A DNA stretch of 64,000 nucleotides from DATAUK01 sp036268295 (GCA_036268295.1 DATAUK010000036.1:1-64000), one strand, 5' to 3'; counted from the stretch's first letter, positions 52,380-60,640 are shown. Notes: generated by a model from the letters alone, not told the origin. Translations and numbers: made by a program.

Positions 52380-53720
52380 GTGTTCGAGTCGTTGCTGGTC
52401 GCGAATCGCGGAGAGATCGCCCGGCGGGTGTTCCGTACCGCCCGCACGATGGGCCTGCGCACGATCGCGGTGCATTCCGAGGCCGACGCTTCGCTGCCGT
52501 TCGTCCGCGAGGCTGACGAGGCGGTCCTGCTCGGACCGCCGCCGCCGGCGGAGTCCTACCTGGTGATCGACAAGATCCTGGAAGCGGCGCGGCGTACCGG
52601 TGCCGAGGCGATCCACCCCGGCTACGGGTTCCTGGCCGAGAGCGCCGAGTTCGCCCGGGCCGTGATCGATGCCGGCATCGGTTGGGTCGGTCCGCCGCCG
52701 GCGGCGATGGTGGCGATGGGCGACAAGATCAGCGCCCGCAACCTGATGTCCGACGCTGGCGTGCCGGTCGCTGCCGGCACCCGCGAGCCGGTTGCCGATG
52801 TCGATGCGGCGATTGCTGCGGCCCGCGGGATCGGCTACCCGCTGATGGTCAAGGCGTCGGCCGGCGGCGGCGGGATCGGCATGGGAGTGGCGTACGACGA
52901 CGACGGGCTGCGGGCCGCGTTCGAGACCGCCCGGACCAGGGCCGAGCGATTCTTCGGGTCACCGGCGATCCTGCTCGAGAGCTATATCGAGGGCGCCCGC
53001 CACGTCGAGATCCAGGTGCTCGGTCTCGGAACCGGACGAGTCGTCGCCCTCGGCGAGCGCGACTGCTCGGTGCAGCGCCGGCATCAGAAGGTCGCCGAGG
53101 AGACGCCGTCGCCTGGCGTGTCCGACGAGCTGCGCCGGCGGATGCTGACCGGCGCGATCCGCGCCGGCGAGGCGGTCGACTACCGAAACGCCGGGACCGT
53201 CGAGTGCCTGGTCGACCCGGCCACCCAGGAGTACGTGTTCCTGGAGATGAACACCCGGCTCCAGGTCGAGCACCCGGTCACCGAGCTCGTCACCGGGATC
53301 GACATCGTCGAGGAGCAGCTGCGGATCGCCGCCGGCGACGAGCCGGCGGCCGACTTCACCGACCTCCACAGCGACGGTCACGCGTTCGAGCTGCGGGTCT
53401 ACGCCGAGGATCCGAAGCGGTTCCTGCCCTCGCCGGGCACGATCTCGGCGTGGATCGAGCCCACCGGCGACGGGGTGCGGGTCGATGCCGGCTACGCCGC
53501 CGGCAACACCGTCACGCCGTACTACGACCCCTTGCTTGCCAAGCTCTGCGTCTGGGGACCGGACCGCTCGATCGCGCTCGACCGGGCCCGGCAGGCGGTG
53601 AGCGAATTTCAGGTCGAAGGAATCAAGACCAACCTGCCGTTCTTCGGCGAGTTGCTAAGCGATGCTTCGTTCACGTCCGGTGACTACAACACCGGCCTCA
53701 TCGAGGGGATGCGTGGATGA
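52380..53720 (+). CDS. accC: Biotin carboxylase subunit of an acyl-CoA carboxylase
   Basis: This 446-residue protein carboxylates biotin using ATP and bicarbonate. It has SLLVANRGEIARRVFRTART at the N-terminus, EAIHPGYGFLAESAEFA, the ATP-grasp loop MVKASAGGGGIGMG, RDCSVQRRHQKVAEE, VEFLEMNTRLQVEHP-type motif (here VFLEMNTRLQVEHPVTE) and the end LPFFGELLSDASF. Length is that of a stand-alone BC subunit without its own biotin domain. A single biotin carrier lies 1.1 kb downstream (54837), and an enoyl-CoA hydratase overlaps its end by four bases. The carboxyltransferase subunit is not in this window. Confidence 0.93.
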   Translation: MFESLLVANRGEIARRVFRTARTMGLRTIAVHSEADASLPFVREADEAVLLGPPPPAESYLVIDKILEAARRTGAEAIHPGYGFLAESAEFARAVIDAGIGWVGPPPAAMVAMGDKISARNLMSDAGVPVAAGTREPVADVDAAIAAARGIGYPLMVKASAGGGGIGMGVAYDDDGLRAAFETARTRAERFFGSPAILLESYIEGARHVEIQVLGLGTGRVVALGERDCSVQRRHQKVAEETPSPGVSDELRRRMLTGAIRAGEAVDYRNAGTVECLVDPATQEYVFLEMNTRLQVEHPVTELVTGIDIVEEQLRIAAGDEPAADFTDLHSDGHAFELRVYAEDPKRFLPSPGTISAWIEPTGDGVRVDAGYAAGNTVTPYYDPLLAKLCVWGPDRSIALDRARQAVSEFQVEGIKTNLPFFGELLSDASFTSGDYNTGLIEGMRG

Positions 53721-54508
53721 CGGAACCGGTGAGCGAGGTCGAGGTACGCCGGGACGGCGGCGTGCTGCAGCTGCGGATCGATCGTGAGGACAAGCGCAAC
53801 GCGCTGTCGGCCGAGGTGATGCGGATCATGCTCGACGCCGTACGCGGGGTCGCGAACGACGAGAGCGCCCGGGTCGTGGTCGTCTCCTCGGCCGGAGGCC
53901 GGATCTTCTGCGCCGGCGCCGATCTGGCGGTGATGGCCGCGGACTCGACCGGGCTCGAGCAGCACGAGGGCCGCGGCCTGCTCGCCAAGCTGGTCATCGC
54001 GATGCGTGAATGCCCGGTGCCGGTCGTGGCGAAGGTCCAGGGTCTGTGTCTGGCCGGCGGCGTCGGGTTGGTCGCGGGCTGCGATGTTGTGCTGGCCAGG
54101 CAGAGTGCGGACTTCGGCCTGCCGGAGATCGACCGCGGGCTCTGGCCGTTCATGGTCAGCGCGCTGCTGGCCCGCCACGTCTCACCGAAGCACGCGATGG
54201 ACCGGATGCTGACCGGCGAGCGGTTCGACGCGAGGACGGCCTACGAGATCGGCCTGGTGTCGCGAGTGTTCGCCGACGCCACCTTCGAGGCCGACGTCGA
54301 GGCCTACGTCGCCAAGCTCGCCGCCTCCCCACCCGCGGCGGTCCGGCTCGGCAAGGCGGCGTGGGTCGCGGCGACCGAGACGACCTCGTTGCCGATTGCG
54401 CTCGAGGCGATGCAGGCGCAGCTCTCACTCGTCACCACGACGACCGACGCCGCCGAAGGCATTGCGGCGTTCTTCGACAAGCGGCCACCGCGCTGGACTG
54501 GCCGGTGA
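53717..54508 (+). CDS. Enoyl-CoA hydratase/isomerase family protein
   Basis: This 263-residue crotonase-fold enzyme has RIDREDKRNALSAEVMRIML, the oxyanion-hole strand SSAGGRIFCAGADLAVMA, VPVVAKVQGLCLAGGVGLVA and FGLPEIDRGLWPFM, where the Glu is a candidate catalytic residue. It would hydrate or isomerise an enoyl-CoA. The four-base ATGA overlap with the biotin carboxylase gene links it to acyl-CoA carboxylation, perhaps branched-chain or short-chain acyl-CoA breakdown. The exact substrate is unknown. ATG start. Confidence 0.88.
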   Translation: MTEPVSEVEVRRDGGVLQLRIDREDKRNALSAEVMRIMLDAVRGVANDESARVVVVSSAGGRIFCAGADLAVMAADSTGLEQHEGRGLLAKLVIAMRECPVPVVAKVQGLCLAGGVGLVAGCDVVLARQSADFGLPEIDRGLWPFMVSALLARHVSPKHAMDRMLTGERFDARTAYEIGLVSRVFADATFEADVEAYVAKLAASPPAAVRLGKAAWVAATETTSLPIALEAMQAQLSLVTTTTDAAEGIAAFFDKRPPRWTGR

Positions 54509-54532
54509 GCTGATGACGGCGCCGGCCGACGG

Positions 54533-54766
54533 ATGACCACGCGTGTGCTCGCGACCCTCCTGGTCGTGGTGGTGCTCGTCGGCGTCGTTGTTGCCGGCTA
54601 CGTGATGTCGCGCCGCCGCGCCAAGGATGTCGTGCCGGGCGCGCCGGACCGGATGAGCGGTGAGGTGGTGAGCGGGCTGATGACAGAGCTCCGCAAGTCC
54701 CAGGCCGAGGCGGCGTACTGGAAGTCGGCTGCCCAGCGACTGCAACGCGAGGCCGACGAACGCTGA
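54533..54766 (+). CDS. Small single-span membrane protein with coiled-coil tail
   Basis: A 77-residue protein with one N-terminal transmembrane helix (VLATLLVVVVLVGVVVAGYV) and then a basic stop-transfer RRRAK. The rest is charged and helical (GLMTELRKSQAEAAYWKSAA), likely a short coiled coil facing the cytoplasm. No family recognised. It lies between the enoyl-CoA hydratase and the biotin carrier genes on the same strand, so it is probably co-transcribed with them. ATG start. Confidence 0.6.
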   Translation: MTTRVLATLLVVVVLVGVVVAGYVMSRRRAKDVVPGAPDRMSGEVVSGLMTELRKSQAEAAYWKSAAQRLQREADER

Positions 54767-54836
54767 GAATCGACGTGGCAGCGCTAAGGTCAGATCCCTA
54801 TCGATGTCATCGTTCGACTCGCGTGAGGAAGTGGCA

Positions 54837-55049
54837 GTGGCTGAGGTCCGAGCTGAGATGGTGGCTAACGTCTGGAAGGTCGTGGCAACCCAGGGGGACA
54901 CCGTCGAGGACGGTGACACTTTGGTCATCCTCGAGTCGATGAAGATGGAGATCCCGGTGGTCGCCGAGTCGGCCGGCACTTTGAGCGAGCTACGGGTGTC
55001 GGAGGGTCAGGTCGTGCAAGAGGGCGACGTGATCGCCGTCATCGACTGA
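54837..55049 (+). CDS. Biotin carrier protein (single biotinyl domain)
   Basis: About 70 residues forming one biotinyl/lipoyl domain. The attachment site VILESMKMEIPV carries the modified lysine, and the mirror strand is SEGQVVQEGDVIAVID. It matches the 7.3-kDa biotinylated protein of M. tuberculosis (Rv3221c), also located between sigH/rshA and pdtaS. It would carry carboxybiotin from the biotin carboxylase encoded just upstream. GTG 54837 is chosen: GAGGAAG lies upstream, and the next residues AEVRAEMVANVWKV are the conserved start. An upstream ATG at 54804 would add 11 residues. Confidence 0.9.
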   Translation: MAEVRAEMVANVWKVVATQGDTVEDGDTLVILESMKMEIPVVAESAGTLSELRVSEGQVVQEGDVIAVID

Positions 55050-55137
55050 CCGACTCCGCGAACCGGGCATATCGCGCGGTTCGGTCGAGCGGTCAAGATG
55101 TGTCAAGATCTGGACCCCCCGCGCCGAAGCACAACAG

Positions 55138-56223
55138 GTGACGACCGGATTGATGATCGAGCCGTTCCTTCGGGCACTGGCCGACTGCGGGGGCTCAGAC
55201 TTGCACTGCAAGGTGGGTTCACCACCTCGCGTACGCATCGACGGCCGGCTTCGCAAGCTCGAGACTCGTGACCTGACCGCCGCCGACACCGAGCAGATGG
55301 TGCGCGAGGTGCTTCGCGAGGATCTGGTTGAGGACTTCGACCGCACCAACGAGGCCGACTTCGCCTACTCGCTGTCCGGCGTCGGCCGGTTCCGTGTCAA
55401 CGCCTTCCGTTCCCGCGGCTCGGCCGGCCTGGTCTTCCGCCGGGTCTCAGTCGGAGCCATCCCGCTCTCCGAGCTCGGTCTGCCGCCGGTCCTCGAGTCG
55501 CTCGCCCTTGAACCCCGCGGTCTGGTGCTGGTCACCGGCCCGACCGGTTCCGGCAAGACGACCACGCTGGCCGGCATGATCGACCACATCAATGTCAACC
55601 GCGAGGTCCACTGCGTTACCATCGAGGACCCGATCGAGGTCCTGCACTTCGACAAGATGGCGATGATCAACCAGCGCGAAGTCCGGGTCGACACAGAGGA
55701 CTTCGTCGTCGCGCTCCGCGCCGCGATGCGGCAGGACCCGGACGTCATCCTGGTCGGCGAGATGCGTGACCAGGAGACGGTCAAGGCGGCGCTCGCGGCG
55801 TCCGAAACCGGTCACTTCGTCATGTCGACGTTGCACACGACCGACGCGCAGGAGACCATCAACCGCGTCGTCGACTTCTTCCCACCGCACGAGCAGAAGC
55901 AGATCCGGATGTCGCTCGCCGGCGCGCTTCGCGGCATCGTCTGCCAGCGCCTGGTCCCGCGCGCCGACGGCGAGGGTCGCTGTGTCGCGATGGAGATCTG
56001 CGTCAACACCGGCCGGATGGCCGACGCGATCGTCGATGCCGACAAGTCCTCCGGCATCACGGCGCTGATCGCCGACGGTGGCTACTACGGCATGCAGACC
56101 TTCGACCAGCACCTGGTGTCGCTGATCCGTGACGGCGTCATCACCCTCGACGCGGCCATGACTGCCTCGACCAACCCGCATGACCTGACCGTCGAACTCC
56201 GCCGGGTCGGTCTCGTCGCTTAG
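55138..56223 (+). CDS. pilT: PilT-like type IV pilus retraction ATPase
   Basis: This 361-residue hexameric secretion ATPase has an N-terminal domain with GGSDLHCKVGSPPRVRIDGR, the Walker A LVTGPTGSGKTTTLAGMIDH, the Asp box CVTIEDPIEVLH, Walker B DPDVILVGEMRDQETVKAAL, the His box GHFVMSTLHTTDAQETINR, and FPPHEQKQIRMSLAGALRGI. This is the PilT rather than PilB pattern. It normally depolymerises type IV pili. No pilin, PilB, PilC or PilM gene lies in this window; the gene is inserted in a conserved core block between the biotin carrier and pdtaS. GTG start. Confidence 0.88.
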   Translation: MTTGLMIEPFLRALADCGGSDLHCKVGSPPRVRIDGRLRKLETRDLTAADTEQMVREVLREDLVEDFDRTNEADFAYSLSGVGRFRVNAFRSRGSAGLVFRRVSVGAIPLSELGLPPVLESLALEPRGLVLVTGPTGSGKTTTLAGMIDHINVNREVHCVTIEDPIEVLHFDKMAMINQREVRVDTEDFVVALRAAMRQDPDVILVGEMRDQETVKAALAASETGHFVMSTLHTTDAQETINRVVDFFPPHEQKQIRMSLAGALRGIVCQRLVPRADGEGRCVAMEICVNTGRMADAIVDADKSSGITALIADGGYYGMQTFDQHLVSLIRDGVITLDAAMTASTNPHDLTVELRRVGLVA

Positions 56224-56251
56224 CGGTTCCACCCGTTCGGCCGCGCGCCTC

Positions 56252-56257
56252 TACGCT
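56252..56257 (+). promoter_or_regulatory. -10 box for pdtaS (leaderless)
   Basis: TACGCT ends six bases before GTG 56264. Confidence 0.45.
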
Positions 56258-56263
56258 TGCGGC

Positions 56264-57787
56264 GTGCCGACGATGGACGAGCTGCTGCGTGCCGTCCCGC
56301 TCGTTCCCCAGCCAGACCGCGCCGCGACACCCGCCGAGATCCGGGCTCGGGCCGATTCGCTCCACCGCCTGGTCGGTGACTGGCAGCTGCTGGCTGACCT
56401 GTCCTTCGCCGATCTCGTGCTGTTCGTCCCCGAGCCGGGCGCGCAGCGGTTCGTGGTGGTCGCCCAGATGCGGCCGACCACCGGCCCGACCGCCTACCAG
56501 GACGACCTCGTCGGCACCGTCGTCGCCGCCGGCGACCATCCGCAGCTCGCGATCGCGATCAGCGAAGGCCGGATCTGCCGGGAAGGCGATCCGATCTGGT
56601 TCGCCGGCACCCCGGTACGAGAAGAAGCGCTGCCGGTGACGGTCGGCGGCCGGATCGTTGCCGTCGTCGCCCGCGCCACCAATCTCGCCGCCGCCCGCAC
56701 GCCGAGTCAGCTCGAGATCGCTTACCTGCGCAGCGCCAACGAGCTCGCCCAGATGCTTGCCGAAGGACGCTGGCCCTACCCAGGCGAACCCGCGACGCAG
56801 GGAGGGCCGCGGGTCGGCGACGGCTTGATCCGTCTCGACGCCGCCGGCCTCGTCGTGTTCGCGAGCCCCAACGCGCTCTCGGCGTACCGCCGGTTGGGTC
56901 ACGTCGGCGACCTCGCGGGGGCGTCGCTGGCGGCATTGACCGGCGCGCTGCTCGGACCCGGCCGGGCCGGCGCGACCGGGCCGATCGCAGCGCCGGTCGA
57001 GATGGTCGCGATGGTCGCGCGGGGCAGGACGGCCGGCAGCGGCGAGGTCCAGGTCGGCGATGTCGTGGTTGCGCTTCGCGCACTCCCGCTGCGACCGGGC
57101 GGCGAGCACATCGGCGCGCTGGTGCTGGTGCACGACGTGACCGAGCTCCGGCGGCGGGAACGAGCGTTGCTGACCAAGGACGCCACGATCCGGGAGATCC
57201 ACCACCGGGTGAAGAACAACCTGCAGACGGTGGCCGCGCTGCTGCGCCTGCAGGCGCGGCGGATGGCGGTGCCCGAGGCGCGGGCGGCGCTCGAGGAGTC
57301 GGTGCGGCGGGTCGCGTCGATCGCGGTCGTCCACGAGACGCTGTCCGGCACCCTTGACGAGCGGGTCAGCTTCGACGAGGTCGCCGACCGGGTGCTGGCG
57401 ATGGTGGCGGAGATGACCGACACGCCGGTCGAGGTACGCCGGGTCGGGCGCTTCGGGGTGCTTCCCGCCGAGGTCGCGACACCGCTGGCGATGGCGCTGT
57501 CAGAACTGGTCCACAACGCGGTCGAGCACGGCTACGCCCACGGGGCGGCAGGCCGGGTCGAGGTGGTGGTCAGATGCTCTTCGGCGCAGCGACTTGCCGT
57601 CGAGGTGCTCGACGACGGATGCGGGCTGCCGGCCGAATTCGTCGCGACCGACTCCGACCGGCTCGGTCTTCAGATCGTGCGCACGCTGGTGGAAGGTGAG
57701 CTCGGCGGGCGACTGGCGCTGCAGCCCCGACCAGAAGGCGGGACCAGGGCGGCGATCGACGTTATCCGCACCACGAGCGAAGGCTGA
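56264..57787 (+). CDS. pdtaS: Sensor histidine kinase PdtaS
   Basis: This 507-residue cytosolic kinase has an N-terminal GAF-like domain (about 30-160), a PAS-like domain (about 180-295), and a HisKA_2 module with IREIHHRVKNNLQTVAALLR (phospho-accepting His). A HATPase end follows, with ALSELVHNAVEHGY and EVLDDGCGLPAEF. It is the orthologue of Rv3220c, whose partner PdtaR is an ANTAR antiterminator acting on RNA. PdtaR is not in this window, as in mycobacteria where it is unlinked. Placement next to whiB1 matches M. tuberculosis. GTG start is supported by the -10 box. Confidence 0.93.
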   Translation: MPTMDELLRAVPLVPQPDRAATPAEIRARADSLHRLVGDWQLLADLSFADLVLFVPEPGAQRFVVVAQMRPTTGPTAYQDDLVGTVVAAGDHPQLAIAISEGRICREGDPIWFAGTPVREEALPVTVGGRIVAVVARATNLAAARTPSQLEIAYLRSANELAQMLAEGRWPYPGEPATQGGPRVGDGLIRLDAAGLVVFASPNALSAYRRLGHVGDLAGASLAALTGALLGPGRAGATGPIAAPVEMVAMVARGRTAGSGEVQVGDVVVALRALPLRPGGEHIGALVLVHDVTELRRRERALLTKDATIREIHHRVKNNLQTVAALLRLQARRMAVPEARAALEESVRRVASIAVVHETLSGTLDERVSFDEVADRVLAMVAEMTDTPVEVRRVGRFGVLPAEVATPLAMALSELVHNAVEHGYAHGAAGRVEVVVRCSSAQRLAVEVLDDGCGLPAEFVATDSDRLGLQIVRTLVEGELGGRLALQPRPEGGTRAAIDVIRTTSEG

Positions 57788-57821
57788 ATCTCGCCCGCAG
57801 ACTGCTCCGCGGGTCGCAGGC

Positions 57822-58073
57822 TCAGGCGGTGCGCAGCGCGGTTCTGACCTGTTGACGTTTCAGTGCGCGGCGCTCGTCCTCGTCCAGCCCGCCCCAGACG
57901 CCGGCGTTCTGCTCGCTGTTCAATGCCCAGCTCAGGCATTCATCGATCGCCTCGCAGCGCCGACAGACGGCCTTTGCCTCGTCGACCTGGTGCAACGACG
58001 GTCCGGTGGTGCCGATGGGGAAAAACAGCTCCGGATCTTCGTCACGGCAGGCGGCGCGGTGTCGCCAGTCCAT
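57822..58073 (-). CDS. whiB1: WhiB-family iron-sulfur transcription factor WhiB1
   Basis: This 83-residue redox/NO-responsive regulator binds a 4Fe-4S cluster through Cys9, Cys37, Cys40 and Cys46, the same positions as WhiB1 of M. tuberculosis. The GVWGG turn (residues 57-61) and the basic tail DERRALKRQQVRTALR, the DNA-binding end, follow. The N-terminus MDWRHRAACRDEDPELFFP is characteristic. In mycobacteria it is essential, binds sigma factor SigA and is controlled by CRP. ATG 58073 has GGAAGGA eight bases upstream. The 5' region carries a hairpin and a CRP-like site. Confidence 0.95.
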   Translation of the reverse strand: MDWRHRAACRDEDPELFFPIGTTGPSLHQVDEAKAVCRRCEAIDECLSWALNSEQNAGVWGGLDEDERRALKRQQVRTALRTA

Positions 58074-58093
58074 GCGTCTCGTCCTTCCGTCGA

Positions 58094-58114
58094 GGCGAGC
58101 CTGGGAGGCTCGCC
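58094..58114. promoter_or_regulatory. Hairpin in the whiB1 5' untranslated region
   Basis: Perfect 9-base arms (GGCGAGCCT and AGGCTCGCC) around three bases. The hairpin lies 20 bases upstream of the whiB1 ATG, just beyond its ribosome site. It could stabilise the mRNA or affect initiation. Confidence 0.45.
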
Positions 58115-58140
58115 CGTCGTGTGGCTACTCCCTGAAAGTT

Positions 58141-58156
58141 TGTGAACTCTTTCACG
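58141..58156. promoter_or_regulatory. CRP-type site upstream of whiB1
   Basis: TGTGA, six bases, TCACG: one mismatch from the CRP consensus TGTGA-N6-TCACA. It lies 68-83 bases before the whiB1 ATG. M. tuberculosis whiB1 is known to be regulated by the CRP homologue Rv3676. The rest of the 308-base gap to 58381 shows no gene or repeat I can support. Confidence 0.65.
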
Positions 58157-58381
58157 AAGTGGTCCGGACCACACCGACCGTCGGTATGACGACCGGATTC
58201 TCGCGACGCTATTGCCTTGTTGCGAGACTGTCCAGAGGCTTGCAACCCGACGCTAGAACCTTTGCTAGCGGGGAGCAAGCAAGGTCGGCCGCAATGTCCG
58301 ACTCGCTGGTGTGGCACATCTCACAGTTGCCCATCGGAACGCGGTCTAACCCCGCCGAACGGAACGAGAATGCGGCCCGAG

Positions 58382-59311
58382 CTAGGCGATGACGCGCAGT
58401 GCGCTCGGCACGGCGCGGAAGGTCCCCGCCTCGGATTCGCCGAGGTAGTCACCGTCGACCTGAAGCGGGATCGGCCGGTCGCTGACCAGCCGGAACTCGC
58501 TGAGATCGTGATAAGTCCGAGCGCTTCGGCCGCGCAGTCCGCCGGGGGTCAGCATGCCGCTCATCGACCACAGCGTGCCCAGCGTCCGCATCCGTCGCAT
58601 CGCCACCAGATCCAGCCCGGCATCGAAGGACGCGTCGGGCGTCAGCATGATCGGCTTGGACCGGAAGTAGGTCCACGGTGCGGTGTTCGCGACGATGCCG
58701 AGGTAGAGGCCGGTCTCCGGCTCCTCGCCGGGCCGTTCGAGAGTGAGTGGCGGGTGACGCCGGTCCATCGCGAAGAACGAGCGGGCGGTTGCCCGGCTGT
58801 ATCGCGTCGGGGTCGGGTGCTTGCCTTTCACCCGGGCCCGCTCGACCCGTCGTACCGCGTCGGCGTCGATTCCCAGGCCGGCCGTGAAGGTGAACCACCG
58901 CTCGTCGACGCGACCGAGGCCGATCCGCCGGCTCCGGCCGACGCGCAGCGCCTCGAGCAGCTCGCTGGTAGCGACGACGGGGTCACGGGCGATGCCGAGC
59001 GAGCGGCTGAACACGTTGGTGCTCCCACCGGGTACGACGGCAAGAGCCGGCGTGGTCGGTGACTCGCCATGCCAGGGTCCGCTGCCCAACATGCCGTTGA
59101 CGACCTCGTTGATGGTGCCGTCGCCGCCGAGCACGACCACCAGGTCGAGACCGGCCTCGGCGGCCTGCGCGCCGTACTCGATCGCGTGACCGCGGTGGGT
59201 CGTTTGGGCGAGGTCGACCTTCAGATCGCTGCCGAGTGCGCGGGTGAGAATGTCGCGCTGGCGCTCCGAGGTGGCGGTCGCCTTCGGGTTGACGACCAAC
59301 ATGGCACGCAC
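58382..59311 (-). CDS. Diacylglycerol kinase-family lipid kinase
   Basis: About 309 residues of the DAGK/sphingosine-kinase catalytic fold. Diagnostic blocks: AMLVVNPKATATSERQRD, the nucleotide loop VVVLGGDGTINEVVNGML, AVVPGGSTNVFSRSLGI and the C-terminal beta-sandwich with PIPLQVDGDYLGE. It phosphorylates diacylglycerol or a related lipid and corresponds in position to Rv3218. GTG 59311 is used: TATTCT lies exactly six bases upstream, pointing to a leaderless start. A longer frame to 59386 would run into the divergent gene at 59374. Confidence 0.85.
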   Translation of the reverse strand: MRAMLVVNPKATATSERQRDILTRALGSDLKVDLAQTTHRGHAIEYGAQAAEAGLDLVVVLGGDGTINEVVNGMLGSGPWHGESPTTPALAVVPGGSTNVFSRSLGIARDPVVATSELLEALRVGRSRRIGLGRVDERWFTFTAGLGIDADAVRRVERARVKGKHPTPTRYSRATARSFFAMDRRHPPLTLERPGEEPETGLYLGIVANTAPWTYFRSKPIMLTPDASFDAGLDLVAMRRMRTLGTLWSMSGMLTPGGLRGRSARTYHDLSEFRLVSDRPIPLQVDGDYLGESEAGTFRAVPSALRVIA

Positions 59312-59317
59312 CCGCAG

Positions 59318-59323
59318 AGAATA
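59318..59323 (-). promoter_or_regulatory. -10 box for the lipid kinase gene (leaderless)
   Basis: TATTCT on the minus strand ends six bases before GTG 59311. Confidence 0.5.
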
Positions 59324-59373
59324 CGTTGCCGGTCGCGACCGCGAGCCCGGCTGCGCCGTAGTCTCGCGGACTG

Positions 59374-59745
59374 ATGGAACGCCCACGCTCGCTTCAGATC
59401 GCCGCCGCTCTCGTCGAGCTGCAGGCGGCCGCGCTCGCCGCCTGGGGAGCCGTCGAGCTGATCCGCGCGCTGGTCGGGCACCCCCATGACCGCGGCACTG
59501 CGATCCTGCTCGGCGTCGTGGTCCTGATCTACTCGGCCGGCGTCGGGTTCGCCGGCCGCGGGCTCTGGCAGGCGCGGCGGTGGTCGCAGACCCCGGCGTA
59601 CCTGGTGGCGTTCTTCGCGATCGTGATTGGGATCGGCCAGCTGCACACGCTGCCGGCCTTCATGATCCCGCTGATCGCGGTCGGGGCAGGCACCTTCCTC
59701 GCCGTCTCGATGCCGGCCAGCCGGGCGGCACTCGGCGGGATTTAG
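59374..59745 (+). CDS. Small integral membrane protein of unknown function
   Basis: A 123-residue protein with four hydrophobic segments: AAALVELQAAALAAWGAVEL, ILLGVVVLIYSAGVGFAG, AYLVAFFAIVIGIGQ and FMIPLIAVGAGTFLAVSM. The short loops are basic (GLWQARRWSQTP). Similar small four-helix proteins are common beside DAGK-type genes in actinobacteria, but no function is known. TAGTCT lies nine bases before the ATG, so the transcript would have almost no leader. Its stop codon is inside the perfect inverted repeat that follows. Confidence 0.65.
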   Translation: MERPRSLQIAAALVELQAAALAAWGAVELIRALVGHPHDRGTAILLGVVVLIYSAGVGFAGRGLWQARRWSQTPAYLVAFFAIVIGIGQLHTLPAFMIPLIAVGAGTFLAVSMPASRAALGGI

Positions 59746-59794
59746 CGTGACCGGCAACAGGGCTGCCGGGCGCCCTGTTGCCGGTCACGCTAAA
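59741..59794. terminator. Bidirectional terminator, perfect 23-bp inverted repeat
   Basis: Arms 59741-59763 and 59772-59794 are perfectly complementary, with an eight-base loop. The repeat spans the stop codon of the small membrane protein gene and ends four bases before the end of sigF on the other strand, so it can terminate both convergent genes. Confidence 0.8.
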
Positions 59795-59797
59795 GCG

Positions 59798-60640
59798 CTA
59801 TTCCTCGACGAACAGGCCCTCGCGCAGCTGAGCGAGCGTGCGCGCCAGCAGGCGCGACACGTGCATCTGCGAGATGCCGAGCTCGCCGGCGATCTCCGAC
59901 TGCGTCTTGTTGGCGAAGAACCGCAGCATCAGGATGTTCTTCTCGCGCGGCCCGAGCCGCTCGAGCAGCGGTTTGAGCGACTCGCGGTAGACAACACCCT
60001 CGAGCGCGTCGTCCATCGCGCCGAGCGAGTCCGAGACCGCGGTCGAGTCGTCATCGGCGATATCAGGGGCGTCGAGGGAGATCGCCGAGTAGGCGTTTGC
60101 CGACTCCAGACCTTCGAGTACGTCGTCCTCGCTGAGCTCGAGGTGCTTGGCGAGCTCAGCGACCGTCGGCGCCCGGCCGTTGCGCTGCGAGAGCTCGGCG
60201 GTCGCCTTGGTCAGCGAGAGCTTCATCTCCTGCAGCCGGCGTGGCACCCGGATCGCCCAGCCCTTGTCGCGGAAGTGGCGTTTGATCTCCCCGACGATGG
60301 TCGGCGTCGCGTACGTCGAGAACTCCACGCCGCGGTCCAGGTCGAACCGGTCGATCGACTTGATCAGCCCGATCGTGGCGACCTGGACCAGGTCATCGAG
60401 CGGCTCGCCGCGGTTGCGGAACCGGCGGGCGAGGTATTCGACGAGCGGAAGATGCAGCTCAACGAGCTGGTCGCGGATCTGGCGGCGGTCCTGGTCGGTA
60501 GCGCCGTCAGCGGCCAGCTCGCCGAACAGCTCGCGGGTGCGGATGCGCTCGGCCGCTCGGGCGGCCGAGCGGTCGGTGGGTTCGACGCTCACCGCAGCGT
60601 CGTCGCTGGGTGGTGACGGCGCGGAAACGTCCGCGCTCAT
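59798..60640 (-). CDS. sigF: RNA polymerase sigma factor of the SigB/SigF/SigG family
   Basis: This 280-residue stress sigma factor has region 2 (LVEYLARRFRNRGEPLDDLV and GLIKSIDRFDLDRGVEFSTY), region 3 (IRVPRRLQEMKLSLTKATAE) and region 4 (LERLGPREKNILMLRFFANK, then SEIAGELGISQMHVSRLL). These match SigF/SigB-type factors that direct general stress genes. The gene overlaps its anti-sigma gene rsbW by four bases. A GTTT-N16-GGGACT promoter upstream of rsbW suggests positive autoregulation. ATG start. Confidence 0.93.
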   Translation of the reverse strand: MSADVSAPSPPSDDAAVSVEPTDRSAARAAERIRTRELFGELAADGATDQDRRQIRDQLVELHLPLVEYLARRFRNRGEPLDDLVQVATIGLIKSIDRFDLDRGVEFSTYATPTIVGEIKRHFRDKGWAIRVPRRLQEMKLSLTKATAELSQRNGRAPTVAELAKHLELSEDDVLEGLESANAYSAISLDAPDIADDDSTAVSDSLGAMDDALEGVVYRESLKPLLERLGPREKNILMLRFFANKTQSEIAGELGISQMHVSRLLARTLAQLREGLFVEE

